DNA of 64,000 nucleotides from NCBI RefSeq assembly GCF_000972385.1, contig NZ_JXTE01000007.1:1-64000 (forward strand), written 5' to 3'. Position 1 is the first letter of the stretch, and every line of letters starts with the position of its first letter. A model generated the notes under the pieces. It saw only the letters and a list, made by a program, of their open reading frames with translations. It had not been told where the DNA came from and made no database searches. Positions 17,237-25,405 of this stretch are shown one piece after another. The stretch is from Streptomyces sp. WM6386. Lineage in GTDB: Bacteria; Actinomycetota; Actinomycetes; Streptomycetales; Streptomycetaceae. The translations under genes and the position numbers were made by a program.

Positions 17237-18781
17237 TCAGCGCCGCGACCTGTACATGGCGAACTCCGCTATCCGTACGGCGGTCCGGGACCCGGTGACC
17301 CGCACCCGCCACCGCCGCGCCCGCACCGGAACCGGCAGCAGCAGGATCCGGCTCGCCCCGACCGTCCCGGCCCGGGTCACCTCTCTCCAGGCTCCGTCGC
17401 GCAGCGCCTCCACCACGAAGCTCTCGACCTGCTGACCGTGCGCGATGTCCTCGGCCAGCCGGAACCGGTCCACCTCACGGGCGGTGCCGAGGTCGACGCT
17501 CACCAGGCCGGGAGCCACGGTCGTACGGGCGCCGCGCGCCAGGTCCTCGGGCAGCTCCCGGTCGACGCGTTCCCGGAACTCACGCAGCCGGGTCACGTCC
17601 GCGGCGGGCAGCAACCCGTCCGTGTCCGGCGGGATGTTGAGCAGGAGCACCGAGTTGCGCCCGACGGACCCGAAGTAGATGTCCGTCAACTGGTCCACGC
17701 TCTTGGGTTGTTGGTCGGCATGGTAGAACCAGCCGTCCCGGATGGACACGTCGCACTCCGCGGGCCACCACTGGAGGTAGTCGGTGTCGGGCTGCGCCCG
17801 CACCAGCGCGGCACGGCTGCCCTGGTCGGCGGTGTCGTAGGACAGTGCCCAGTCGGTGCGCCCGTACTGGTTCTCCTTGACCGGCACGACGCTCCACTCG
17901 TCCTCGCGCGCCAGTCCGCTCTCGTTGCCGACCCAGCGCAGGTCGGGGCCGGTGACGGCGATCGCCGCGTCCGGCGCGAGCGCCCGCACCAGGGTGTACC
18001 AGCTGTCCCAGTCGTAGCTCTCCACTTTGTCCGGCGGGATGCGGCCCTGAGCGCCGTCGAACCACATCTCGTCGATTGGACCGTACTCGGTGAGGACTTC
18101 GTAGAGCTGGTTGAGCATGTGGGCGCCGTAGTCGGTGGCGTCCAGCGTGTACGTCTGCGCGGGTGTGCGGTCGTCTCCCTCGACGAGCGTGGGGATGGTC
18201 CGTGTGGAGCGGGCGCTGCCGTTGGCGTAGACGCCGTCCAGGTACTGGTTCTCGTCGGCGGGCGAGATGTAGACGCCGACCTTGATGCCGTGGCGTCTCA
18301 TGGAGTCGGCGAAGGAGCGCAGTACGTCGCCCTGCCCGTCGCGCCAGCTGCTGGAGGCGACGGTGTGGTCGGAGTAGCGGGACGGGTAGAGGACGAAGCC
18401 GTCGTGGTGCTTGACGGTGAGGATGGCCAGTTTGAAGCCGCCGTCGCGCAGGGCCCTGGCCCACTGGTCGGTGTCCAGTCCGGCGGGCTGGAAGACGTCC
18501 GGGTCCTCGTCCCCCGTCCCCCACTCCAGGCCGGTGAAGGTGTTGACGCCGAAGTGCAGGAACGCGGTGCGCTCCAGGGCCTGCCAGGCGATCTGCCGTG
18601 GGGTGGGCCGGACTTGGGACGCCTTGCGCACCAGGTCCTCGGCCGTGTCGTCGGGGCTGACGGGGATGCGGTAGGCGGGTTCGGCCGGAAGGGGGGCTCC
18701 GGCGGCGGACGTCGGGGTGAGGCCGGTCGCGAGGAACGCGGAGACCGAGCCGGCGACGAAGGTGCGTCTGGAGACGGTCAT
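17237..18781 (-). CDS. Secreted GH29 alpha-L-fucosidase
   Basis: The 514-residue exported glycosidase begins with a Tat signal (MTVSRRTFVAGS, then AGAPLPAEPA). The GH29 barrel shows ERTAFLHFGVNTFTGLEWG, TVKHHDGFVLYPSRYSDHTV (read as two blocks around GFVL) and DEMWFDGAQG, where the Asp of WFDG is the expected nucleophile. The C-terminal 100 residues form a small beta domain. It releases terminal L-fucose outside the cell. GAGGAG lies ten bases before the ATG at 18781. It follows the GH20 gene by 14 bases in the same direction, so they form an operon. The product feeds the fucose catabolic genes about 5 kb away. Confidence 0.93.
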   Translation of the reverse strand: MTVSRRTFVAGSVSAFLATGLTPTSAAGAPLPAEPAYRIPVSPDDTAEDLVRKASQVRPTPRQIAWQALERTAFLHFGVNTFTGLEWGTGDEDPDVFQPAGLDTDQWARALRDGGFKLAILTVKHHDGFVLYPSRYSDHTVASSSWRDGQGDVLRSFADSMRRHGIKVGVYISPADENQYLDGVYANGSARSTRTIPTLVEGDDRTPAQTYTLDATDYGAHMLNQLYEVLTEYGPIDEMWFDGAQGRIPPDKVESYDWDSWYTLVRALAPDAAIAVTGPDLRWVGNESGLAREDEWSVVPVKENQYGRTDWALSYDTADQGSRAALVRAQPDTDYLQWWPAECDVSIRDGWFYHADQQPKSVDQLTDIYFGSVGRNSVLLLNIPPDTDGLLPAADVTRLREFRERVDRELPEDLARGARTTVAPGLVSVDLGTAREVDRFRLAEDIAHGQQVESFVVEALRDGAWREVTRAGTVGASRILLLPVPVRARRWRVRVTGSRTAVRIAEFAMYRSRR

Positions 18782-18795
18782 GGAGGTGGGGCTCC

Positions 18796-20628
18796 TCAGA
18801 TCAATTGCCATACGGCGGGCGGGTGCTGGTCGGGCGGGTACTGCACGATCCGGCCGTTCGTCACGCTCATGGCCATCTGCGTGATGGCGTTGACGAGGCG
18901 GTATCCGTCCCCGGCGCGCCGCAACTCCCAGCGTTGCAGCGTGTTCGCGGCGGCGCAGGTGTCCCAGGTGGCCTCGATGCCGGGCTGGAGCGGCACGTTG
19001 AGCGTGAGCTTGCCGCCGCTCACGGCGAGGCAGCCGGCCGGGCCGCGCAGGGTCACATAGCCGTCCGGTGTGCGCGCCACGTCGGCGTCGAAGGACACGC
19101 CGTCCGCCTCGAAGGTGTACGTCCCGTCGGCCACCGGCGGCTTCGTCAGGTCCCGCCATCCCGGTGCGTGCCCGACAGCCGTGCCGCGCGCGGTGAACTC
19201 GGCGTACGTGGCGTCCGGATGCGGGTCGCCCCAGGTGGCCTGGGCGATGTGGCGCAGGGCGGGCCAGAGCCGTACCGCGACCTCGTTCTCGGTCTCCCCG
19301 CGCCCGTTGTCCGGCCAGAGGCTGATCTTGGCGCCGGTGACGCCCGCGGCGGAGGCGAGCTTCTCGCCCTCGAAGCTGCGCGGGTCCCACCTCTGGTCGT
19401 ACAGGCTCTCGGTGTCGCTGTGGAAGCCGCCGCGGACGAGGTAGAGGGCGTACGCCGCGTTCATCAGCGGATAGCCCTGGGCGATGATCCGACTGGGCTT
19501 CACCGTCACGTTCAGCCAGTGCTCGACGGTCGTGCCGGCCGTCACCGGGACGGTGTTGGCGCCGGTGAGCCCGTCGTTCCAGATGCGCAGCTTCTTGCCC
19601 TTACTCGCCGCGTAGGCGTGGACGCGGTTGACGAAGTCGATGAAGGCGTCCTGCGGGGTGGCGCCGGAACCGTACCTGTCCTGGGCGTACTTGAGGATCT
19701 GCGGGTACTTGGCGAAGTCGGAGCCGAGCATGTACTCGTCGGCGCCCATGTGCCAGGCCGGGGCCCTGAAGACCTGGGCGTACTCGTCGATCAGGCCGGT
19801 GTAGTAGTCGAAGGCGGCGGGCCGGGTGATGTCGAGCCGTGCGGGCTGCTTGTTGCCGTCGGCGTCGGTGAGCTGGAGATCGGGGCGGTTCTCGATCCAC
19901 GGGTCCATGTGCCCCGGGGAGTTGATCTCCGGGATGATCTCGACGTGGTACTTCTCGCCGAGGGCGACGAGCCGGCGGATCTCGTCCTTGGTGTAGTAGC
20001 CCCAGGTGTTCGCCTCGGGGTGGGAGTCGCTCTTCACCTTCAGTTCGAGGAGCAGCTGGTTGAGCTTGTTGTACGCCATCTCCCGGACGAGGTTCTCCAG
20101 CCAGGGCAGGGAGATGTGGATGTAGCAGGCGCAGACGCCGGCTCCGCGTTCCTTGTAGCGCGGCACGTCGACCGTGCGTCCGGCGGGGATCCCGTCGTCC
20201 TGGGCGAGGAGCTGGAGGAGGGTCCGGGTGCCGTAGAAGGCACCGCTCTCGGTCGCTCCGGTCACCGACAGCCGCTTTCCGGACCGGAGTTCGTAGCCCT
20301 CGGCTCCGAGCGACTTCCGGGACGGCTGGATGTCGACAACGATGTCCCCGGTACGCGCCGCGCCGCCGACGACCGGCACGGTGCCGTGTCCGGCCTCCCG
20401 CAGATCGTCGGCGAGGGTGTCGGCGACCCTGCGCTCGGCCGGGCCGTCCGCCACCAGTCGGGCACCGGGACCGAAGTCGTAACGGCCGGATTCCGGCGTC
20501 CAGTTGCTCAGTGCGGGCACCGTGACCGGCGGCCGGGTCTCCTCCTGGGCGACCGCCGGAACCGGCGCCAGGAGCAGGGCCAGTGCGGCGGCGGCGCCCA
20601 GGATCTGACGTCTCGGAAACGTTCTCAC
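18796..20628 (-). CDS. Secreted GH20 beta-N-acetylhexosaminidase with ricin-like tail
   Basis: The 610-residue exported enzyme starts at GTG 20628 (GGGAG six bases upstream) with a signal peptide ending near AVAQEE. A GH20b N-terminal domain (about 40-170) is followed by the GH20 barrel (about 175-490), which carries the catalytic pair Asp297-Glu298 in HMGADEY. The last 110 residues resemble a ricin-type beta-trefoil (QRWEL, AVWQLI). It removes terminal GlcNAc/GalNAc or lacto-N-biose-like units. It is the first gene of the operon with alpha-L-fucosidase, suggesting attack on fucosylated glycans. Confidence 0.92.
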   Translation of the reverse strand: MRTFPRRQILGAAAALALLLAPVPAVAQEETRPPVTVPALSNWTPESGRYDFGPGARLVADGPAERRVADTLADDLREAGHGTVPVVGGAARTGDIVVDIQPSRKSLGAEGYELRSGKRLSVTGATESGAFYGTRTLLQLLAQDDGIPAGRTVDVPRYKERGAGVCACYIHISLPWLENLVREMAYNKLNQLLLELKVKSDSHPEANTWGYYTKDEIRRLVALGEKYHVEIIPEINSPGHMDPWIENRPDLQLTDADGNKQPARLDITRPAAFDYYTGLIDEYAQVFRAPAWHMGADEYMLGSDFAKYPQILKYAQDRYGSGATPQDAFIDFVNRVHAYAASKGKKLRIWNDGLTGANTVPVTAGTTVEHWLNVTVKPSRIIAQGYPLMNAAYALYLVRGGFHSDTESLYDQRWDPRSFEGEKLASAAGVTGAKISLWPDNGRGETENEVAVRLWPALRHIAQATWGDPHPDATYAEFTARGTAVGHAPGWRDLTKPPVADGTYTFEADGVSFDADVARTPDGYVTLRGPAGCLAVSGGKLTLNVPLQPGIEATWDTCAAANTLQRWELRRAGDGYRLVNAITQMAMSVTNGRIVQYPPDQHPPAVWQLI

Positions 20629-20641
20629 GAGCGACTCCCAT

Positions 20642-20725
20642 TCATCGGATGACTGATGATTGGGCGACCCCCAGGGACTGTCAATGGGACGAGAAGTCAG
20701 CCAAGTTGAGCCATTGATCGGATGA
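20642..20725. promoter_or_regulatory. Repeated ATCGGATGA boxes upstream of the GH20-GH29 operon
   Basis: ATCGGATGA occurs at 20644-20652 and again at 20717-20725, 73 bases apart in the same orientation. The first lies within an inverted repeat TCATC-N8-GATGA. The boxes lie 16-97 bases upstream of the hexosaminidase start and about 175-255 bases from the divergent amidase. They are candidate operators for a carbohydrate regulator. Confidence 0.45.
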
Positions 20726-20900
20726 CCTGGGCTTCTTCGGATGCCCGGTCGCGAAAAGTCCAAGAACACCGGCGCGAATGTCCAAGGCGGCCCTCCGCCC
20801 GCCCGGAGGCCCGACCCAGGCCCGTCTCCCTCTCGACGTGACGCCCGAGCAGAGGCACAGTTCTCCCTACGTACTCGCCAGTACCCCCCGAGGAGCACCC

Positions 20901-22244
20901 GTGACCAGCTGGATCGGCCGGACCGCCGCCGAGATCGCCGCCGCCGTGCAGGAGAAGCGGGCCACGCCCCGTGAGGTGGTGGCCGAGCACCTCGCCCGGA
21001 TCGAGCGGCTCGACGGCCGTATCGGGGCCTTCCGGACGGTACGGGCCGAGGCCGCGCTCGCCGAGGCCGACGAGGTGGGTGCCCGCGCCGACCTGGCCGA
21101 GCTGCCCCTGGCGGGCGTGCCGATCGCCGTCAAGGACAACCTCGCCGTACGCGGCGAGTCCAAGCGCGTCGGCTCCGCGGCCACGCCGGACACCCCCTCC
21201 ACCGAGGACCATGTCACGGTGGCCCGGCTGCGGGCGGCGGGCGCGGTGGTCGTGGGTCTTACCAACGTGCCGGAGCTGTGCGTCTTCGGTACGACGGAGG
21301 GCGTGCACGGCACCGCCCGCAACCCCTGGGACACCTCGCGCACCGCGGGCGGCTCCTCGGGCGGCAGCGCGGCCGCGGTCGCCGCGGGCCTGGTGCCGAT
21401 CGCGCTGGGCAACGACGGCATGGGCTCCCTGCGCATCCCGGCGGCCAACTGCGGCCTCGTCACCATCAAGCCCGGCCACGGCGTGGTCCCGGCGGGCGTC
21501 AGCGACGGCGACTGGTTCGGCATGTCCGAGAACGGGCCCCTGGCCACGACGGTCCAGGACGCCCGGCTGATGCTGGACATCCTGGCGGACACGGAACCGG
21601 CGTCCCCGTCCGCGGCCGCGACGCACACGATCGCGCTCTCGCTGCGCAGTCCGATCGCCGGCATCGCCGTCACCAAGCCGTACACGGCCGCCGCCCGGGA
21701 GGCCGCCGGAGTCCTGATGAAGGCGGGTCACCAGGTCCGCCGCGCCGACCCGTCCTACCCGATGTCGCTGAGCTTCACCTCGCTCGCCCACTGGACGGCG
21801 GGCACCTCCGAGGACGCCCAGGGCCTGGACCCGCGCCAGCTGACGCGCCGCACCCGGGTCCACGCGGCGGTGGGCCGCCGCTTCGTGAAGGGAGTGCGCA
21901 CCGGCACGAGCCGCGACGCGCTGCGCCGCCGCCTGGAGCCGTTCTTCGAGGAGTACGACGTCCTGCTCACCCCGGCCCTGGCCCGCCGCTCCCCCAAGTC
22001 GGTGCCCTGGCACGAGCGAGGCTGGCTCCGCAACGTCCTCGCCAACACCAACTACTCGCCGCTCACCCCGCCCTGGAACCTCACCGGCTGGCCCGCGATG
22101 TCCGTCCCCTTCGGTAAGCTCCCCTCCGGCGTCCCCACCGCCGTACAACTGGTGGGACGGCCGGGCTCGGAGGCGGTACTGCTGGAGGTCGCGGAGCAGC
22201 TGGAGAAGCTGCACCCGTGGGAGCGGACGGCACCGCTGGGCTGA
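20901..22244 (+). CDS. Amidase-signature-family amidase
   Basis: The 447-residue enzyme of the amidase signature family has the Ser-cis-Ser-Lys machinery: Lys in IAVKDN, cis-Ser in TAGGSSGGSAA and the nucleophile in GNDGMGSLRIPA. Cytosolic, no signal. The substrate cannot be deduced; it is not in a gatCAB context. GAGGAGC lies seven bases before the GTG at 20901. A longer frame beginning at 20778 has no binding site. It ends seven bases from the convergent SMI1/KNR4 gene. Confidence 0.9.
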   Translation: MTSWIGRTAAEIAAAVQEKRATPREVVAEHLARIERLDGRIGAFRTVRAEAALAEADEVGARADLAELPLAGVPIAVKDNLAVRGESKRVGSAATPDTPSTEDHVTVARLRAAGAVVVGLTNVPELCVFGTTEGVHGTARNPWDTSRTAGGSSGGSAAAVAAGLVPIALGNDGMGSLRIPAANCGLVTIKPGHGVVPAGVSDGDWFGMSENGPLATTVQDARLMLDILADTEPASPSAAATHTIALSLRSPIAGIAVTKPYTAAAREAAGVLMKAGHQVRRADPSYPMSLSFTSLAHWTAGTSEDAQGLDPRQLTRRTRVHAAVGRRFVKGVRTGTSRDALRRRLEPFFEEYDVLLTPALARRSPKSVPWHERGWLRNVLANTNYSPLTPPWNLTGWPAMSVPFGKLPSGVPTAVQLVGRPGSEAVLLEVAEQLEKLHPWERTAPLG

Positions 22245-22250
22245 GCGCGG

Positions 22251-22808
22251 TCAGCCCCAGCCGGGCGGCAGGAGGTCCCAGGAACTGCGACTGAGCCACT
22301 CGCCGAAGGTGACGGGTCGGGCGCCGCGCATGTGGTCGAGGGAGAGCGGCACGATCAGATCGCAGGTGGCCCGCCCGTCCCACCACACCGTGCCGGCGAG
22401 CGGGCCGGTCAGCGCCAGGAGCGTGGCGAAGCCGCAGCCGTGCTCCTGGACGACGATCGCGCCCGCCGTCTTGCGGTCCTCGAACACTCCGTACTCGTCG
22501 TCCCACGCCTGCCAGGCGGCCTGATAGGCGCCGTCGTCGGCGAAGTCGCCGGCACACGGCTCACGGTCGCTGAGCCGGTCGTCCTCGACGACGTAGGAGT
22601 CGGGGTGCGGAAAGGGGACGGCGAGCAGCTCGCGCGCGGCACGGGAGTTGTTCTCCCACCACCAGCCCTGTTCCGTCCGCGCCGGCCGGGAGACGGTCCC
22701 GCCCGCGCCCGCCTCCAGCAGATACGCGCGGTACTCGGCAGGGAGGGAGACACCCAACTCCCGCTCGGCCGCGGCCACCTCGGCCGTACTCAGAGGCGGT
22801 GTCTCCAC
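22251..22808 (-). CDS. SMI1/KNR4 (SUKH) family protein
   Basis: The 185-residue cytosolic protein of the SMI1/KNR4 superfamily opens with the usual AERELGVSLPAEYRAYLLEA, where the helix-Leu-Pro-x-x-Tyr motif is diagnostic, and has VVQEHGCGFATLLALTGP and a late FGEWL. Many SUKH proteins are immunity proteins of polymorphic toxin systems, but lone chromosomal copies also exist. The start is GTG directly abutting the GNAT stop codon, so the two are co-translated. Confidence 0.85.
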   Translation of the reverse strand: METPPLSTAEVAAAERELGVSLPAEYRAYLLEAGAGGTVSRPARTEQGWWWENNSRAARELLAVPFPHPDSYVVEDDRLSDREPCAGDFADDGAYQAAWQAWDDEYGVFEDRKTAGAIVVQEHGCGFATLLALTGPLAGTVWWDGRATCDLIVPLSLDHMRGARPVTFGEWLSRSSWDLLPPGWG

Positions 22809-23291
22809 CTAGAGCGCCTTGTACATCACGTGCAGCCCCACCAGCCCCTGCCGCGGATGCTCATACGCGTCCGGCACCGTGCCCAGGACCGTGAAGCCGA
22901 GTGAGGTCCACAAGGCTACGGCCGGATTCGTCTCGACGACGGCGTTGAAGACCATGCCGCGGTACCCGTCGGACTTGGCGGCGGTCAGGACATGCTCGGC
23001 GAGGGCGCGGCCGAAGCCCCGGCCCGTGTGGTCGGGGTCGACCATGAAGCCCGCGTTGGCCACACGGGCGGCGGGGCCACCGTAGTTGGGAGTGGTGTAG
23101 GCGGAGGCGACGACTGCGCCGGTCTCGTCCTCGACGACGTACACCCGCTTGGCCGGGCTCATCCACAGCGCCCGTGCCGCCTCCTCGGAGGTGTCCGGAT
23201 CCCAGGCGTAGGTCTCCCCGGCGGCGACGATCCGGTGCCAGAAAGGCCAGATCCGCGGCCAGTCGTCGGCCGCGGCTTCTCTGATCAGCAT
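22809..23291 (-). CDS. GNAT family N-acetyltransferase
   Basis: The 160-residue GNAT enzyme starts IREAAADDWPRIWPF. The acetyl-CoA-binding motif A reads FMVDPDHTGRGFGRALAEH, followed by MVFNAVVETNPAVALWTSLG. The acceptor substrate is unknown. It is transcribed after the 57-codon gene at 23338 (46-base gap) and before the SUKH gene. Confidence 0.9.
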   Translation of the reverse strand: MLIREAAADDWPRIWPFWHRIVAAGETYAWDPDTSEEAARALWMSPAKRVYVVEDETGAVVASAYTTPNYGGPAARVANAGFMVDPDHTGRGFGRALAEHVLTAAKSDGYRGMVFNAVVETNPAVALWTSLGFTVLGTVPDAYEHPRQGLVGLHVMYKAL

Positions 23292-23337
23292 GGGCGTGAG
23301 TCTGGCACGCCCATGCTGACGACGATCGCGACGGGGC

Positions 23338-23511
23338 TCAGTCCACGCTGGGCAGGATGTGGGGCTCGGCCAGGTCGTCCTCGTAACCCGCGAGACGGAT
23401 GGGGGCGGACCGCGCCCACACGTCGAGGCTGCCGAGCTGTCCGGGCCGACGGCCCGCTCGCTCGGGGCGTTCCTTGGGCCGTTGATCGCGATTCGTCTTC
23501 TCCGGTGTCAC
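23338..23511 (-). CDS. Small 57-residue protein of unknown function
   Basis: This ORF is short but convincing: GTG at 23511 with GGAG six bases upstream, codon use like the neighbours, and stop 46 bases before the GNAT gene. The first 24 residues are very basic (many Arg, Lys, Pro). The second half is acidic and ordered-looking: LGSLDVWARSAPIRLAGY, then EDDLAEPHILPSVD. This two-part design, basic lead then compact tail, recalls a peptide precursor or a small regulatory protein. I do not recognise a named family. The neighbours are an acetyltransferase and a SUKH protein. Confidence 0.65.
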   Translation of the reverse strand: MTPEKTNRDQRPKERPERAGRRPGQLGSLDVWARSAPIRLAGYEDDLAEPHILPSVD

Positions 23512-24031
23512 CGCGCACTCCTTATGTGTCGGGTCACCCTCGGGGCATACCGGTCAGTGTGCGATCTGTCACCGGACGCCCGCTCGGGTCTGAGTCGAGA
23601 ACAGTTCGGACGCGGTGGCGCCGGTCACTCATGTCAGAACAGGCCGTGGTGATCGGCTGCCCCAGGACGGACCGTGGGTGTGGGTGGGACCCCGTACTGC
23701 TGTCCGTCCGCTACAGATTAACCAAATGAGCGGAGGCCCGCTCGATGGGGCTGAAAACAAGGGGTAACTTTCCCAAGTCGCCTACGTGTGCTCGGTCCTA
23801 CTATGTGCGGGTTTGCCATTTGATGCCCCGTCGAGACATCACCCGTTCGGCCTATGTCGGCGATCGCGCCTTCGAGCACCCCGACAGCGCAGTTCAAGTC
23901 CCGTTGCCCGAATCGCAAGGCGGCCATGATCTGCTGACGAACGGCAACGGCTTGTCCGGCGGGAGGACTGACGCTCCCCCAGTGCCTCAAGGGCCTGGGG
24001 GGACCCCCAGCTGCGCAGTGTCGAAGAGCTG
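23512..24031. other. 520-base region with no assignable gene
   Basis: Base composition is less GC-rich here than in the flanks. It contains ATTAACCAAATGAGCGG around 23716 and TATGTG-type AT-rich stretches around 23800. Open frames exist on both strands (e.g. 23745 plus), but none has a convincing ribosome binding site or protein resemblance. It may hold promoters for the small gene and for the HD-domain gene, or remnants of a decayed gene. Confidence 0.45.
23976..24010. repeat. Extragenic palindrome of streptomycete type
   Basis: CCCCCAG (23976-23982), CTGGGGG (23995-24001) and CCCCCAG (24004-24010) give a hairpin with alternative partners. Similar C-run/G-run palindromes are scattered in Streptomyces intergenic DNA. 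It lies 21 bases upstream of the HD-domain gene start. Confidence 0.55.
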
Positions 24032-24412
24032 ATGGATCTGCTGTACGCCTGCCGGCATCAGCACGCGCTGCGGACCGCCGCACTGCTGCGCCGCGGCCGG
24101 CCCGCCGACAAGGAGCTCCAGGTGGCGGGGCTGGTGCACGGCATCGGGCAGCTGCTGTGCCCGGGCGACGAGACCTTGCGGGCCGAACGCGCGGCCGAAG
24201 CCGTCCGGCCCCTGCTGGGCGAGCGGGTCCATCACCTCGTAAGCGGCCGGGGTCCCGCCGGCGACGACGACCTGCTGCGCCTGCTGCTGGCGGACGAGGA
24301 GAGCCGGACCGCGGGCTTCGACGCCGGGGTCCTGGAGGACTGGCGCACCGTCCTGGAACTGTGGCGGCCCGGAACTCCCGTCTCGGGGCTGTCGACTGAC
24401 GGTTCGTCATGA
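24032..24412 (+). CDS. Degenerate HD-domain (PhnZ-like) protein
   Basis: The 126-residue ORF has the layout of PhnZ/inositol-oxygenase-like HD proteins: QHALRTAALLRRGRPADKEL, then AGLVHGIGQLL, then LGERVHHLV and a late ADEESRTAGF...LEDWRTVLEL. The hallmark His-Asp is His-Gly here, and His residues that follow the motif in active relatives are missing. It is probably not a working metalloenzyme. The frame stays open upstream (SVEEL precedes the ATG), and a palindrome lies just before, so the N-terminus may be lost. It ends 12 bases before the SDR gene. Confidence 0.65.
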   Translation: MDLLYACRHQHALRTAALLRRGRPADKELQVAGLVHGIGQLLCPGDETLRAERAAEAVRPLLGERVHHLVSGRGPAGDDDLLRLLLADEESRTAGFDAGVLEDWRTVLELWRPGTPVSGLSTDGSS

Positions 24413-24424
24413 GACGGTACGCCG

Positions 24425-25231
24425 ATGACGTCGCCGTACGGACTCCAGGGCAGGGCCGCGATCGTCACCGGCGGCACGCGCGGCATCGGGCGGGCGGTCG
24501 CCGGGCGACTGGCGTCGGCGGGCGCGCTGGTGTGCGTGACCGCACGGGACGCGGCGCAGGTGCGGCGGGTCGCCGCCGAGCTGGGCGGCGTCGGCGTGGC
24601 GGGGAGTGTGGCGGATCCGGCGCATCTGGACGAGGTGGTCCGGCTCGCCCTGGGTGCGTTCGGCCGGATCGACGTCGTCGTCAACAACGCGGCGACCAAC
24701 CAGCCGTACGGCCCGCTCATGGACGCCGATCCGCAGGCCTGGCGCGAGACGTTCCGCGTCAACGTGGAGGCGCCGCTGCGGCTGGTGCAGGCCGCGTGGC
24801 GGGCGTGGATGCGGGAGCACGGCGGTGCGGTCGTCAACATCTGCACGGAGGGCGCGGGACATGTGGGCCCGCAGGTCGGCGCCTACGGAACCAGCAAGGC
24901 GGCCCTCCTCCACCTCACCCGGCAGCTCGCGGGCGAGCTGGCCCCGCGGGTGCGGGTCAACTCCGTCTCCCCCGGTCTCGTGCGCACGGAGATGGCCCGT
25001 TTCGTGTGGGAGGCGGGCGAGGAGGCGCTCGCGGCGGGGCTGCCGCTCGGGCGGATCGGGGAACCGGAGGACGTGGCCCGGGCCGTCGTCTGGCTGGCCT
25101 CGGACGCGGCGGAGTGGGTGACCGGGGCGGACCTGCTGGTGGACGGGGGGACACGGGTGCGGGCCGCGTACTCCTCCGGGGCGTACGCGGTGCACGAGCG
25201 ACTGCGCTCGCAGGCGCCGGAAGCCGGCTGA
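24425..25231 (+). CDS. SDR family oxidoreductase
   Basis: The 268-residue short-chain dehydrogenase shows TGGTRGIG, NNAA, YGTSKAA and SPGLVRTEM. The residue 13 before the catalytic Tyr, normally Ser, is Thr (ICTEGAGHVG). Such Ser-Thr exchange is tolerated in some SDRs. Its DAAQV after strand 2 does not clearly define the cofactor. It is paired with the HD-domain gene. The substrate is unknown. Confidence 0.87.
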   Translation: MTSPYGLQGRAAIVTGGTRGIGRAVAGRLASAGALVCVTARDAAQVRRVAAELGGVGVAGSVADPAHLDEVVRLALGAFGRIDVVVNNAATNQPYGPLMDADPQAWRETFRVNVEAPLRLVQAAWRAWMREHGGAVVNICTEGAGHVGPQVGAYGTSKAALLHLTRQLAGELAPRVRVNSVSPGLVRTEMARFVWEAGEEALAAGLPLGRIGEPEDVARAVVWLASDAAEWVTGADLLVDGGTRVRAAYSSGAYAVHERLRSQAPEAG

Positions 25232-25282
25232 GTGCGCGTGCCCGAGATCAAAGGGGTTACGCGGTGCCCTCCGACTGGGCGA

Positions 25283-25302
25283 CAGGCCCGCGGGTGGGCC
25301 TG
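25283..25302. terminator. Hairpin terminator after the SDR gene
   Basis: CAGGCCC and GGGCCTG pair around a six-base loop, 52 bases after the SDR stop and between two convergent genes. The stem is only seven base pairs, but lies where a terminator is expected. Confidence 0.5.
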
Positions 25303-25405
25303 CATGGGATCGAACCAGAAGAACGCGTGACCATCGCACCGGGCACACCGGCGCTCCACCGTCACGGTAGAACGCCGGCACCCGGGCCCGCGAGCCGATA
25401 AGGGC

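Noticed and set aside
23718..24410. A 230-codon minus-strand ORF over the HD-domain gene
   Set aside because: Arg/Pro/Gly-rich shadow of the plus-strand gene, with no binding site or recognisable domain.
25300..25365. A tRNA-like T-arm (GGTTCGATCCC on the minus strand)
   Set aside because: The T-stem pairs for only three bases and no acceptor, D or anticodon arms can be drawn around it.
25240..25365. A possible small zinc-ribbon ORF on the minus strand (CARCDGHAFFWF)
   Set aside because: No ribosome binding site, and the frame runs on antisense through the SDR gene without a natural stop.
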